Assembly: GCF_000248075.1 (NCBI RefSeq)
Contig: NZ_BAFB01000025.1
Span: 1-64,000, forward strand
DNA length: 64,000 nucleotides
Reading direction: 5' to 3'
From: Gordonia otitidis NBRC 100426
GTDB taxonomy: Bacteria > Actinomycetota > Actinomycetes > Mycobacteriales > Mycobacteriaceae
The position numbers and the translations under genes are program-made. Below the pieces are notes generated by a model. It ran no database searches, was not told the origin of the DNA, and worked only from the letters and a program-made list of their open reading frames with translations. Shown piece by piece: positions 22,681 to 31,388 of this stretch. Position 1 is the first letter of the stretch, and every line of letters starts with the position of its first letter.

Positions 22681-24579
22681 GTGAGGGCAGTGGGTGCTCG
22701 ACGGTATTGGTTGTCCGCATCGGCGGGCGCGGTGCTCGCAGCGGTCGTGCTCGCCGTGCTCGCCGCGGTATGGTTCGCCGGCTCGGGAGTTGTGCTCGAC
22801 GGTGCGGCGCGGTATGTGACCCGCGGGGTGTACCAGCTCCCGGCGACCACGCTCGTCTTCGGACTCGCGTGCGGCATCCTCACCTATCGCACCGCCCGGC
22901 AGCTCGGCCTCTCGCGCATGCGGAAAGTCGGTGCCGTGCTGCTGTGCGTGCTCGCGGTGGGGTGGCTGGTGTTCGCCGTTGTGGCTGGTACGTCGACGGT
23001 GGAGAACGTGTTCTATCGTCTCGTCGGCGTCTCCGGGCATCGGATCACGGTCGTCATCGCGACTGTGATGGTGTGCGCGACAACGCTACTGGTGATTGCC
23101 CAGTGGGCGCCGTCGCGACGTTCGGGCGACACGGTCCGCCGCGATGCCATCGCCGTCGGGGTCGTCTTCGTCGTCGTGATGGCAGTGGCTTGTGGAAGTG
23201 CGATCGGCGCTGTCGTCCGTGTACCGCAGTCGACATCGGCCTCAGCGTCACGTGAGTCGTCGGTTGCGCCGATTCCCGCGACAGTGGGGATGCGGGCAGG
23301 GGTACCACAGCGATTCGATGGCGATGTCGAGATCGTGTCCGCAGCAGCGGGTTACGTCGTATGGGACGCCGGGGTGGTGCAGGCGTACGGCCCCGACTCC
23401 TACGATTCCTCACACAAGGCGCCACGGTGGACCTTCGACGTGGCGAGCGAGTTCGGCACGTGCGGGCAGGGAGCCATGTTCTCGACTGGGGTGTCGGCTG
23501 ATGCGGTGGTGCTCGTCAGTTGCCTCGTCGACGAGTCGTCGGCCACCTCATCGACGGTAGGGGAGAACCAAGCATTCATGCCGGGTGCGCAGCGAGCACC
23601 CGGCATCTACGTGCTTGTCGCGCTCGATGCGCAGACCGGTCAACGACTGTGGACACGCCTCGGACAACACTTGGTGGTCGGGCAGCAACAGATAGTCGGA
23701 CACGCCGTGCCCATCGTGTCGCCGGGCCGACTCACCGCGCTCGAGCCACGATCGGGAACCCCCGAGTGGTCGATCAAGAGCGATCTCTGCTTCCTCGAAA
23801 GCGATTCACGAGCAGCGCAGTTCGTCACCACCGCGCACCATCTCGCCTACACGTGTGGGGACCGGCTCGTTGTCCTCGACGCCGACACCGGGAGAGACAG
23901 CACGCACAGCCTCCCCGGGGCTGATCGTGTGGCCGAAGGCCTTGGACAGACCGGGATCGTCGGTATCGCAGGTGATCGGGTCTCAGTGTTCTCTATGTCC
24001 GCCTACCTCGGCAACGACTCCTATGTGTCGGTCGTCGATCTTTCAACCGGTACAACAGTGCTCGGTCCGCGCGCCGACGACAGCTCCCGCTCCCTCGTGG
24101 GTCAGATCGACCAACCGGGCCCGGCTGTCGGGGTACTCCCACCTACGAACGACGTCGCGTTTGGCGGCGTGCAGATGCACTATTCCTGGAACGTGATCGA
24201 TGTTGCGTCGCTGCGGGAAATCACCATCACACGCATGGGCCCGGTCGGATGGTTTGTCGCGGATCCCGGTTATCAGCGTTGGTTCGTCGCGAAAGACGGT
24301 CTGCTGACCGCTGCCTTCGGTGCGGTCGGTAAGACTTTCAGTAACCGCGACGCGGCCGAGCCGGAAGTGGCCTTAGGCGGGGCACCGAGTGTTCTGACAC
24401 GGATCGGCTGGGACGGAAGAGTGCGGCAGAACCCGAGCGTCGCCTGCTCGTCGGCCTCCGAAGCAGGCCACTCCGAGGCCAGCGGGTTGATCCCGCTCTC
24501 CGGTGCATTCCTTCACGTCTGTCGGGGCGATTCGGGGAAGGGAGAAGTCTCGACGACGACTGTGCGCGCCTATCGGTGA
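22681..24579 (+). CDS. Membrane-anchored protein with PQQ-like beta-propeller repeats
   Basis: A 632-residue protein with four to five N-terminal membrane segments within residues 10-185, followed by a long extracytoplasmic part. That part contains repeated strands of the outer-membrane PQQ/WD40-like propeller type (YVLVALDAQTGQRLWTRLGQ, LVVLDADTGRD, VSVVDLSTGTTVLGP). Phrases D-x-x-T-G and L-W are the usual PQQ-repeat marks, but the Trp docking is incomplete, so cofactor binding is doubtful. Function unknown; a scaffold or sensor at the cell envelope is possible. Its end overlaps the convergent methyltransferase gene by 10 bp. GTG 22681 is the first start after the upstream stop. Confidence 0.65.
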   Translation: MRAVGARRYWLSASAGAVLAAVVLAVLAAVWFAGSGVVLDGAARYVTRGVYQLPATTLVFGLACGILTYRTARQLGLSRMRKVGAVLLCVLAVGWLVFAVVAGTSTVENVFYRLVGVSGHRITVVIATVMVCATTLLVIAQWAPSRRSGDTVRRDAIAVGVVFVVVMAVACGSAIGAVVRVPQSTSASASRESSVAPIPATVGMRAGVPQRFDGDVEIVSAAAGYVVWDAGVVQAYGPDSYDSSHKAPRWTFDVASEFGTCGQGAMFSTGVSADAVVLVSCLVDESSATSSTVGENQAFMPGAQRAPGIYVLVALDAQTGQRLWTRLGQHLVVGQQQIVGHAVPIVSPGRLTALEPRSGTPEWSIKSDLCFLESDSRAAQFVTTAHHLAYTCGDRLVVLDADTGRDSTHSLPGADRVAEGLGQTGIVGIAGDRVSVFSMSAYLGNDSYVSVVDLSTGTTVLGPRADDSSRSLVGQIDQPGPAVGVLPPTNDVAFGGVQMHYSWNVIDVASLREITITRMGPVGWFVADPGYQRWFVAKDGLLTAAFGAVGKTFSNRDAAEPEVALGGAPSVLTRIGWDGRVRQNPSVACSSASEAGHSEASGLIPLSGAFLHVCRGDSGKGEVSTTTVRAYR

Positions 24580-25454
24580 TTCGGAGCAGTCGTACGCGGT
24601 TTGACACAGCAGAACACGGCCGTTCCGGGGAAGTATTGCCCACGAAGCGGGCTCCACTGCCCCCATTCCTCGTCGAGGTCGTCGGGCCACTCCGGCTCGA
24701 CGATGTCGTCGAGAATCAGCCCCGCGGCACGGATCTCGCGCACACGATCGCCGATGGTCCGGTGATGCTCGACGTAGGTCACAGTGCCGTCGGCGTCGAC
24801 TTCCGAGTAGGGCGTTCGACTGAAGTACGGCATGGTCACGGTCAACCCGGCAGGTCCGGGGTCGTCGGGAAACATCCAGCGCATGGGGTGATTGACCGAG
24901 AAGACCCACCGCCCGCCGGGTTTGATGACGCGCGCCGCCTCGGCCATCACCCCGGCAGGGTCGGCGACGAACGGGACCGCACCGAACGACGAGAACGCGA
25001 TGTCGAAGCTCTCGTCGGCGAACGGGAGCGATTCGGCTGTCGCCTGTATGAGCGGAACACGTGGTTCGTCGAATCGCGCCATGGTCACGAGGCCGTGGGC
25101 GAGCATCCGGTGCGACAGATCGAGCCCGACAGGGCGAGCCCCGTGCGTGGCAAGCCAACGTGAACACGGTGCTGAGCCGCAACCGATTTCGAGGATGTCG
25201 CGGTCGACGATGTCGCCGAGAAGGTGAACGTCGGCTTCGCGCAACCGTTCCGGGCCCCAGACGAACTCGCCGCCAGGGGAGTCGGAACCGAGGAAGCCAC
25301 CGTGCTCGCGGTGATACTCGTCGGCCTCGGAGTCCCACCAGGACCGGCTGGCGGCATCACTTGTCCGCGAGTCGATGTCGCCGAGCACGCGAGGCGCGCG
25401 TGGGGTCTCGTCGCCGAGCACGCGAGGCGCGCGTGGGGTCTGGTCGTCGGTCAC
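24570..25454 (-). CDS. SAM-dependent methyltransferase (class I)
   Basis: A 294-residue class I methyltransferase. Motif I is DILEIGCGSAPCSRWLA (E/G-x-G-x-G), the post-I acidic residue GLDLSHRML, motif II ESFDIAFSSFGAVPFV and motif III VIKPGGRWVFSVNHPMRW. Similar mycobacterial proteins are annotated only as methyltransferases of unknown substrate. The N-terminus carries an exact 11-residue duplication (TPRAPRVLGDE-type unit) caused by a 33-bp tandem repeat at 25378-25443. It starts 36 bp after the MFS gene on the same strand and probably shares its transcript. Confidence 0.85.
   Translation of the reverse strand: MTDDQTPRAPRVLGDETPRAPRVLGDIDSRTSDAASRSWWDSEADEYHREHGGFLGSDSPGGEFVWGPERLREADVHLLGDIVDRDILEIGCGSAPCSRWLATHGARPVGLDLSHRMLAHGLVTMARFDEPRVPLIQATAESLPFADESFDIAFSSFGAVPFVADPAGVMAEAARVIKPGGRWVFSVNHPMRWMFPDDPGPAGLTVTMPYFSRTPYSEVDADGTVTYVEHHRTIGDRVREIRAAGLILDDIVEPEWPDDLDEEWGQWSPLRGQYFPGTAVFCCVKPRTTAPNHR
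25378..25443. repeat. 33-bp tandem repeat inside methyltransferase N-terminus
   Basis: Two adjacent 33-bp units at 25378-25410 and 25411-25443 differ only near their last two bases. They encode an in-frame 11-residue duplication. Confidence 0.9.
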
Positions 25455-25490
25455 GTCGACGAGTGTAGGACCCGAGCATATGCAGTGTGT

Positions 25491-26855
25491 CTAACCCAGC
25501 GCGTCGGCGGATCGGCCGGTCGTCCGATGACCGAGAACTCCGACGTTGATGATCAGAAGCAGCATCGCGAAGGCGACGACGCCGAACACGGCGCCGGAGC
25601 CGCTCGCATCGAGGAGAGGCAGCAGGATGAAGGGAAGTAGACCGGTGGTGATCTTCGACAGTGAATATGCGGCACCGGCACCGGTTGCTCGGATGGCCGT
25701 CGGATACGAGTCCGCGAGATAGACGTGATAGGCGTTCGAGAACAGATTGCTGATCATCGTGTAGCCGACGCCCGAGATCACGATGGCGACCGGACTGGTG
25801 GCGAATCCAAACCACAGGCCAAGGATCGCCATCGCCGCGGCCGATCCCATCACCAGATACTTTCGCTCCACGCGTTCCACTATCGGGATCGCGAGGAGCG
25901 ATCCCAGCGGGTAGCCGATGTACGACGCGGTGACGTAGCCGAGTGAGGTGAGCACGTCGAATCCCTTGGCCACCAATATCAGCGGCGCGAGCGTCCCGAA
26001 TCCGTAGTAGCCGAACACCTCGAGGATCGACAGCAACCAGAGCATGACGGTGCGCCTACGAAGCCGGTGGCCGAACAGGGACGAGAACGGCATCTGGTGT
26101 GCCTTCTGCACCTCCAACGTCGTGTCCGGTTCGGCGAGTCGATGCCCGGCCGCACGCGCTTCGTTCTCGAGTGCGGTGCACACGGCGTCGGCTTCCTCAT
26201 GACGGCCGTGGGTTTCCAGCCAGCGCGGCGATTCCGGTAGTCGACGACGCACGACCCAGACGGCGAAGGCGCCGAGTCCGCCGAGGAAGAACAGCCAGCG
26301 CCATCCCTCGAAGCCGAGTGGATGCAGCGGAACCAACCAGCGCGCGAGGAGTCCGACAACTGGTACCCCGATGAATGCGACGGTGTATGACCACGAGATG
26401 AACCGTCCGCGAACAGCTTTCGGCAGGAGGTCGGCGAGATAGGAGTCGGCGAGGGCGAACTCGGCACCGATGCCGACACCTGCCAGAAACCGCATGGCGA
26501 TCAGGAACGCGGCATTGGGACTGAATGCGGCGACGAGTGAGAACACCGAGTAGATACCCAGATTGATCATGAACGCGGGCCGCCTGCCGATGCGGTCGGA
26601 CAGTCTCCCCATCACCAGTGCCCCGACGAACTGTCCGAAGAACGCCGACCCGAGTATGAGGTTCAGTTCGGTGCGCGAGAGGTCGAGTTCGGTTGTGAGG
26701 ACCGAGGAGATGGTTGCGGCGAGGAAGTTCTCGTAGAGGTCGAAGAACAGCGCGAGTCCGACCACGGCGGTTGCGATCCGGTGGGTGCGGACGACCGGTA
26801 GCCGATCGAGACGTGCGGCTATCGACGGACTGGAATCGGTGATGTGCGTCGACAT
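25491..26855 (-). CDS. MFS transporter (sugar/metabolite-proton symporter type)
   Basis: A 454-residue membrane protein with twelve predicted helices. MFS signatures are GRLSDRIGRRPAF between helices 2 and 3 and RRLPESPRWLETHGR after helix 6, the latter typical of the sugar-porter and aromatic-acid/metabolite families; NLFSNAYHVYLADSYPTAIR is the equivalent block in the second half. The substrate is not predictable. It follows the RNA ligase-like gene by 10 bp and precedes the methyltransferase by 36 bp on the minus strand, suggesting one transcript. Confidence 0.88.
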   Translation of the reverse strand: MSTHITDSSPSIAARLDRLPVVRTHRIATAVVGLALFFDLYENFLAATISSVLTTELDLSRTELNLILGSAFFGQFVGALVMGRLSDRIGRRPAFMINLGIYSVFSLVAAFSPNAAFLIAMRFLAGVGIGAEFALADSYLADLLPKAVRGRFISWSYTVAFIGVPVVGLLARWLVPLHPLGFEGWRWLFFLGGLGAFAVWVVRRRLPESPRWLETHGRHEEADAVCTALENEARAAGHRLAEPDTTLEVQKAHQMPFSSLFGHRLRRRTVMLWLLSILEVFGYYGFGTLAPLILVAKGFDVLTSLGYVTASYIGYPLGSLLAIPIVERVERKYLVMGSAAAMAILGLWFGFATSPVAIVISGVGYTMISNLFSNAYHVYLADSYPTAIRATGAGAAYSLSKITTGLLPFILLPLLDASGSGAVFGVVAFAMLLLIINVGVLGHRTTGRSADALG

Positions 26856-26865
26856 CTGTCGAATC

Positions 26866-27432
26866 TTAGGCTGTCGAACTTCCTTGATGTGAGGCGACGA
26901 CGGTGGCGGTACGACTGTCGCTGTCCCAGCGTCGGATGGCGGTGATGGATGCCGGTAATCCTGATGGCGGCAGGTCGAGTGCGGCTATGACCTCGTGGAC
27001 CTGGTCTGCGTGCACGCGCCGAGCCATGGTGACGTGCGGTGTCCACGAGCCGGGCAGCGTGTGCGCGAACACGCCGGACTCGGTGTCGGCGACCGATGCG
27101 TGTGCGACAACGGCGTCGACCACCGCCTCATGGGCGGCCAGCAGTTGCGCGGTAGGTACCACCAGCAGTGCGACGACGAGTCTATCGCCGCGGCCGAACA
27201 CGATCGGCGACCCGACCGCGACCCGGATGGGTAGTCGCACGTCGACATGGCGAATGGCCGTGTCTGCGGCAGGAGCGATGCGCTGTGCTGCGGCGATCGT
27301 CACATGCGGTCGGTTGGTGGCGGAGGGATTCGTTCCCGCATTTGGCAGGTCCAAGGCCCGGAGCAGGTCCCAGCGTTCGCGTAGACGGCGCTCGGACTCG
27401 TCGTCGAAGAGGAATTCCACCGAGTGGGCCAC
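26866..27432 (-). CDS. 2'-5' RNA ligase/cyclic phosphodiesterase-like protein (2H family)
   Basis: A 188-residue member of the 2H phosphoesterase family. Both H-x-T/S motifs are visible: RPHVTIAAA near residue 42 and TPHVTMARR near residue 136, which provide the paired catalytic histidines. GTG 27432 with GGAGCAAC upstream is preferred; the longer frame to 27519 adds a His/Thr-rich stretch unlike the family. Members act on 2',3'-cyclic phosphates or 2'-5' bonds in RNA, but the cellular substrate is generally unknown. First gene of a minus-strand trio with the MFS and methyltransferase genes. Confidence 0.8.
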   Translation of the reverse strand: MAHSVEFLFDDESERRLRERWDLLRALDLPNAGTNPSATNRPHVTIAAAQRIAPAADTAIRHVDVRLPIRVAVGSPIVFGRGDRLVVALLVVPTAQLLAAHEAVVDAVVAHASVADTESGVFAHTLPGSWTPHVTMARRVHADQVHEVIAALDLPPSGLPASITAIRRWDSDSRTATVVASHQGSSTA

Positions 27433-27532
27433 CGTTGCTCCTGTTCGTGTGCTGCTGTGTCCGCTCCGGGTGTCGATCGTGATGTCTGGCTGTCTCGGAT
27501 GTGCGGTGGCGGGATGCACTCAGAAGTGGTAT

Positions 27533-27562
27533 TTGCCCAGCGCAACGCCACTAGAGTAAGGT
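27533..27562 (+). promoter_or_regulatory. Predicted rpsA promoter, in a 311-bp gene-free leader region (27433-27743)
   Basis: TTGCCC (27533-27538) and TAAGGT (27557-27562) are 18 bp apart. Transcription from here would give a leader of about 175 bases before the rpsA ATG. The rest of the 27433-27743 gap shows no gene. A long leader is compatible with translational self-control of S1, but no specific element is recognised. Confidence 0.45.
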
Positions 27563-27743
27563 AGACAAAGCGCGTGGAGGCATCTTTCGCGCAGTTCAGC
27601 TTGTCTTCACCTGGAAGTCATCACAGTGTGGTGACCTGGGAAGACGCAGATCGGTCAGCATGATCGACGCCTGTGTCGCCGACGCAGCTGTCCAAACAAT
27701 GTGAACTGTACCTACTACATACCTGTCCGGAGCAACTCAACAT

Positions 27744-29207
27744 ATGTCGTCCCCCACGATCACCTCGCCGCAAGTAGCCGTCAATGACATCGGCTCGGCT
27801 GAGGACTTCCTCGCAGCCATCGACTCCACGATCAAGTACTTCAACGATGGCGACATCGTCGAAGGGACCATCGTCAAGGTCGATCGGGACGAGGTTCTGC
27901 TCGACATCGGTTACAAGACCGAAGGCGTGATCCCCTCTCGCGAACTGTCGATCAAGCACGACGTCGACCCCTCTGAGGTCGTCAACGTCGGTGACGAGGT
28001 CGAGGCTCTTGTTCTCACCAAGGAGGACAAAGAAGGCCGCCTCATCCTGTCCAAGAAGCGTGCTCAGTACGAGCGCGCCTGGGGCACCATCGAGGAGCTC
28101 AAGGAGAAGGACGAGGCCGTCAAGGGCACCGTCATCGAGGTCGTCAAGGGCGGCCTGATCCTGGACATCGGCCTGCGCGGCTTCCTCCCGGCATCGCTCG
28201 TGGAGATGCGTCGCGTGCGCGATCTGCAGCCGTACATCGGCAAGGAGATCGAAGCCAAGATCATCGAACTCGACAAGAACCGCAACAACGTGGTCCTGTC
28301 GCGTCGTGCGTGGCTCGAGCAGACCCAGTCCGAGGTCCGCAGCGAGTTCCTGCACCAGCTCCAGAAGGGCCAGGTCCGCAAGGGCGTCGTGTCCTCGATC
28401 GTCAACTTCGGTGCATTCGTCGATCTCGGCGGCGTCGACGGTCTGGTCCACGTCTCCGAGCTCTCCTGGAAGCACATCGATCATCCGTCCGAGGTTGTCA
28501 CCGTTGGTGACGAGGTCACCGTCGAGGTTCTCGACGTCGATCTCGACCGCGAGCGCGTGTCGTTGTCGCTCAAGGCAACTCAGGAAGACCCGTGGCGTCA
28601 GTTCGCCCGCACCCACGCGATCGGTCAGATCGTGCCGGGCAAGGTCACCAAGCTGGTTCCGTTCGGTGCGTTCGTCCGCGTCGACGACGGCATCGAGGGT
28701 CTCGTGCACATCTCCGAGCTGGCCGAGCGCCACGTCGAGGTCCCGGACCAGGTTGTCGCCGTCGGCGACGACGCGATGGTCAAGGTCATCGACATCGACC
28801 TCGAGCGTCGTCGTATCTCGCTGAGCCTCAAGCAGGCCAACGAGGACTACACCGAGGAGTTCGACCCGTCGAAGTACGGCATGGCCGACAGCTACGACGA
28901 GCAGGGCAACTACATCTTCCCCGAGGGCTTCGACGCCGAGACCAACGAATGGCTCGAAGGCTACGAGAAGCAGCGCGAAGAGTGGGAGAACCGCTACGCC
29001 GAGGCGGAGCGTCGTCACAAGATGCACACCGCTCAGATCGAGAAGTTCGCTGCTGCCGCAGCCGAGGCCGAGAAGGCCCCGACCGACTACTCGTCGGCAT
29101 CGTCGGAGAGCCGCAGCACCTCGAGTGCTCCCGCATCGTCGGGCGGCTCGCTGGCAAGCGACGAGCAGCTCGCCGCACTGCGCGAGAAGCTGTCGGGCAA
29201 CGCCTGA
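27744..29207 (+). CDS. rpsA: 30S ribosomal protein S1
   Basis: A 487-residue protein with four S1/OB repeats at roughly residues 35-105, 122-190, 207-277 and 294-364. Each has the G-x-V-x-x-(V/I) and F-G-A-F-V pattern (VVSSIVNFGAFVDLGGVDGL and KVTKLVPFGAFVRVDDGIEG). The C-terminal 115 residues are acidic and then Ala/Ser-rich, as in mycobacterial S1, the reported pyrazinoic-acid-related region. It binds mRNA and trans-translation components. A very strong terminator follows the stop. ATG 27744. Confidence 0.96.
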   Translation: MSSPTITSPQVAVNDIGSAEDFLAAIDSTIKYFNDGDIVEGTIVKVDRDEVLLDIGYKTEGVIPSRELSIKHDVDPSEVVNVGDEVEALVLTKEDKEGRLILSKKRAQYERAWGTIEELKEKDEAVKGTVIEVVKGGLILDIGLRGFLPASLVEMRRVRDLQPYIGKEIEAKIIELDKNRNNVVLSRRAWLEQTQSEVRSEFLHQLQKGQVRKGVVSSIVNFGAFVDLGGVDGLVHVSELSWKHIDHPSEVVTVGDEVTVEVLDVDLDRERVSLSLKATQEDPWRQFARTHAIGQIVPGKVTKLVPFGAFVRVDDGIEGLVHISELAERHVEVPDQVVAVGDDAMVKVIDIDLERRRISLSLKQANEDYTEEFDPSKYGMADSYDEQGNYIFPEGFDAETNEWLEGYEKQREEWENRYAEAERRHKMHTAQIEKFAAAAAEAEKAPTDYSSASSESRSTSSAPASSGGSLASDEQLAALREKLSGNA

Positions 29208-29232
29208 TAGTCGTATCCCGCACGTAAAGCCC

Positions 29233-29268
29233 AAGAGCGCCTCCCGGATTCGTCCGGGAGGCGCTCTT
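29233..29268 (+). terminator. Strong rpsA terminator
   Basis: A perfect 16-bp stem (29233-29248 with 29253-29268) closed by a TTCG tetraloop and followed by gttt. Confidence 0.9.
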
Positions 29269-29301
29269 GTTTCGTAGTACCGCACTGTCGGTGACGTCGG
29301 C

Positions 29302-29454
29302 GTGACCAGCATGAAGGAACCAAGACCGGCTCACGAGCAGGGCGCCGGCGGTCGGCTGGCGTCGGCCTACGACGGCGGTGCGCTGGTCTACGACGCCGTC
29401 GGTGAGGTGTGGCTGCCACCCGAGACAATCGAGCTCACCGACGCCACCGGCTGA
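29302..29454 (+). CDS. Small hypothetical protein between rpsA and coaE
   Basis: A frame of 47-50 residues starts at GTG 29302 or ATG 29311 and stops 54 bp before coaE. The product ends GALVYDAVGEVWLPPETIEL and is acidic. Codon positions show strong third-position GC like the core genes, which supports coding. No family is recognised and no convincing ribosome binding site is seen. Confidence 0.4.
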   Translation: MTSMKEPRPAHEQGAGGRLASAYDGGALVYDAVGEVWLPPETIELTDATG

Positions 29455-29508
29455 TCGGGTCGCCACTCGGATGACGGTGGTGACGCGGCGTTTGCGACAC
29501 TGGAGGCT

Positions 29509-30699
29509 GTGATCCGAGTGGGGCTCTCCGGCGGCATCGGAGCCGGCAAATCGACAGTGGCCACGACGTTCGTCGAGCGTGGGGGCTACCACATCGACGC
29601 TGACAAGATTGCGCGTGAGGTGGTCGAACCGGGTACGCCTGGGCTCGCGAGCCTTGTCGAGGCTTTTGGTGACGACATCCTCGCCGACGACGGTGCGCTC
29701 GATCGGCCCGCGCTGGCGGCCAAGGCCTTCCGCGACGAGGAGAGCAGACAGAAGCTGAACTCCATCACGCATCCGCTTGTCGGGGCGCGGACGCAGGAGT
29801 TGCTCGCTGCCGCACCGGTGGGTTCGGTTGTCGTGCAGGACATCCCATTACTCGTCGAGGGCAACATGGCGCCCTTCTTCCACCTCGTCGTGATCGTCGG
29901 CGTCGACGAGGAATTGCGCGTGCAACGTCTCACCGAGTTGCGCGGAATGCCCGAGGATGACGCGCGGGCGCGGATTCGCGCCCAGGCCACCGATGAACAA
30001 CGGCGGGCCGTCGCAGATGTCTGGCTGGACAATTCGGGTACGCCGGAGGAGCTCGCGGCCGCCGCGGCGGAACTGTGGGACGAGCGCCTCGTGCCCTACG
30101 AGGCCAATGTGCGTTCGCGCACGATCGTCCCAGGGCCGCTCGCGCTCGTCGAGCCGGACCCGGCGTGGGCGCAGGCAGGGGCCAGGGTAATGAACCGACT
30201 CTGGGCCATCGTCGGTGACAAGGCCTCGGCAATCGACCACATCGGTTCGACCGCCGTGCCAGGACTTGTCGCCAAGCCGACCATCGACATCCAGGTCACC
30301 GTGGCAGGACTCGACATCGCGGACGGACTCGCCGACGTCCTCGCCGACGGCGGCTTCCCGCGCGCTCCCGGAATCGAGGGCGACAACCCGAAGGCGGATC
30401 CGGCCACGGGTTCGGTGGACCGTGGTGACTGGGGCAAGCGGTTCCACGGTTCGGCCGATCCGGGTCGCCCGGTCAACGTGCACCTGCGGGTCGCAGGATC
30501 ACCAGGGGCCCGGTTCGCGGTCGACTTCCGTGACTGGTTGCGCGACGACCCGGCCGCACGCGAGGAGTACGCGGGCGTCAAGCGCACGGCGCTCACTGCG
30601 GCCGACGGGGACATTGACCGTTATGTGGCGGCCAAGGAGCCGTGGTTCGACCAGGCATACCGACGTATCGCGGCGTGGCGCACAAACCGAGACTCCTAG
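29509..30699 (+). CDS. coaE: Dephospho-CoA kinase fused to a GrpB/UPF0157 domain
   Basis: Residues 1-200 are dephospho-CoA kinase, the last step of coenzyme A synthesis: P-loop GLSGGIGAGKSTV, DADKIAREVVEPGTPGL, and LID region RLTELRGMPEDDARARI. Residues about 205-390 form a GrpB/UPF0157 domain of the nucleotidyltransferase fold (IDHIGSTAVPGLVAKPTIDI, with G-S-T and the D-x-D-like acidic site). The two-domain architecture and 396-residue length match mycobacterial CoaE (Rv1631). The C-terminal domain has been proposed to aid folding or regulation. GTG 29509. Confidence 0.93.
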   Translation: MIRVGLSGGIGAGKSTVATTFVERGGYHIDADKIAREVVEPGTPGLASLVEAFGDDILADDGALDRPALAAKAFRDEESRQKLNSITHPLVGARTQELLAAAPVGSVVVQDIPLLVEGNMAPFFHLVVIVGVDEELRVQRLTELRGMPEDDARARIRAQATDEQRRAVADVWLDNSGTPEELAAAAAELWDERLVPYEANVRSRTIVPGPLALVEPDPAWAQAGARVMNRLWAIVGDKASAIDHIGSTAVPGLVAKPTIDIQVTVAGLDIADGLADVLADGGFPRAPGIEGDNPKADPATGSVDRGDWGKRFHGSADPGRPVNVHLRVAGSPGARFAVDFRDWLRDDPAAREEYAGVKRTALTAADGDIDRYVAAKEPWFDQAYRRIAAWRTNRDS

Positions 30700-30759
30700 C
30701 CCGCCCGGTTTTCCTGCCAGGGCAGGGTCGCTCGTATTGTCACGTCCGTGGTGTCGGGA

Positions 30760-31281
30760 TCAGCCGTCGCGCCATGTGACGGTGCCGCCGGCACAGGCGT
30801 CGAGCCACGCCTGGACGTCGTGGCCGTGCTCAGCGGCGCCGACAAGGGCGCGGCGCGCGATGTGTACCGCTTCTTCGCAGTCGGTCGTCGACAACAGGCC
30901 GGCTGCGTGGGCGTCGAACAGTTCGTCGACGTCGACGAGCTCGAGGGGCTCGCCCGGAACGTCGACGAGGTCGAGGTACCAGTCTTCCGCGTGCCACCTG
31001 CCGTCGGCATCGGGGCCGTGAAAGCGTCCGACGTCGAGGTAGAGCCGTTGGCCGACCCGGTGTCCTGGCACGAAGTGGAAGATGTTGGCCCGTAACCCGA
31101 GGTCGGGGAGGAGCCAGGATTCGAGGTGCGAGAATCTCGGGTGGTCGGCCGTACGCGACATGTAGAGGCCGAACGGGGCCTCCTCATAGCGCTCCACCGG
31201 CCGGACGAACCCCTTGTTGTCGGTGTTGGTCATCGCCGGAACGTCGAAGACCTCCCGCTTGGGCGGGTGCAGATCGGACAT
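30760..31281 (-). CDS. DUF402 family protein
   Basis: A 173-residue protein of the DUF402 family, whose bacterial members include nucleoside di/triphosphatases and ribosome-associated regulators. Characteristic is [20 protein letters not shown], with conserved Trp/Tyr/Asp residues for metal and phosphate binding. It corresponds in position and orientation to mycobacterial Rv1632c between coaE and uvrB. ATG 31281; it diverges from uvrB with 107 bp between the starts. Confidence 0.8.
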   Translation of the reverse strand: MSDLHPPKREVFDVPAMTNTDNKGFVRPVERYEEAPFGLYMSRTADHPRFSHLESWLLPDLGLRANIFHFVPGHRVGQRLYLDVGRFHGPDADGRWHAEDWYLDLVDVPGEPLELVDVDELFDAHAAGLLSTTDCEEAVHIARRALVGAAEHGHDVQAWLDACAGGTVTWRDG

Positions 31282-31359
31282 CGTGCAACCTTAGCCGCGG
31301 GGAGGGCGAGGAGCCCCCTGATATCGCAGGTCAACGGCGCGGAACCGAGCGGAACAGAA

Positions 31360-31382
31360 TTGTCACACCCCGCGTTTACCCT
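31360..31382 (+). promoter_or_regulatory. RecA-independent (PafBC-type) DNA-damage promoter of uvrB
   Basis: TTGTCA (31360-31365), an 11-bp spacer and TACCCT (31377-31382) reproduce the mycobacterial RecA-NDp layout (TTGTCR-gtg-N8-TAnnnT), except that the gtg triplet is cac. The predicted start falls on the A of the uvrB ATG at 31389, implying a leaderless transcript. Confidence 0.55.
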
Positions 31383-31388
31383 GGAACT

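Noticed and set aside
27621-29312. 563-codon minus-strand frame
   Set aside because: Exact antisense of rpsA, low-complexity Asp/Leu/Val/Gly composition typical of shadows.
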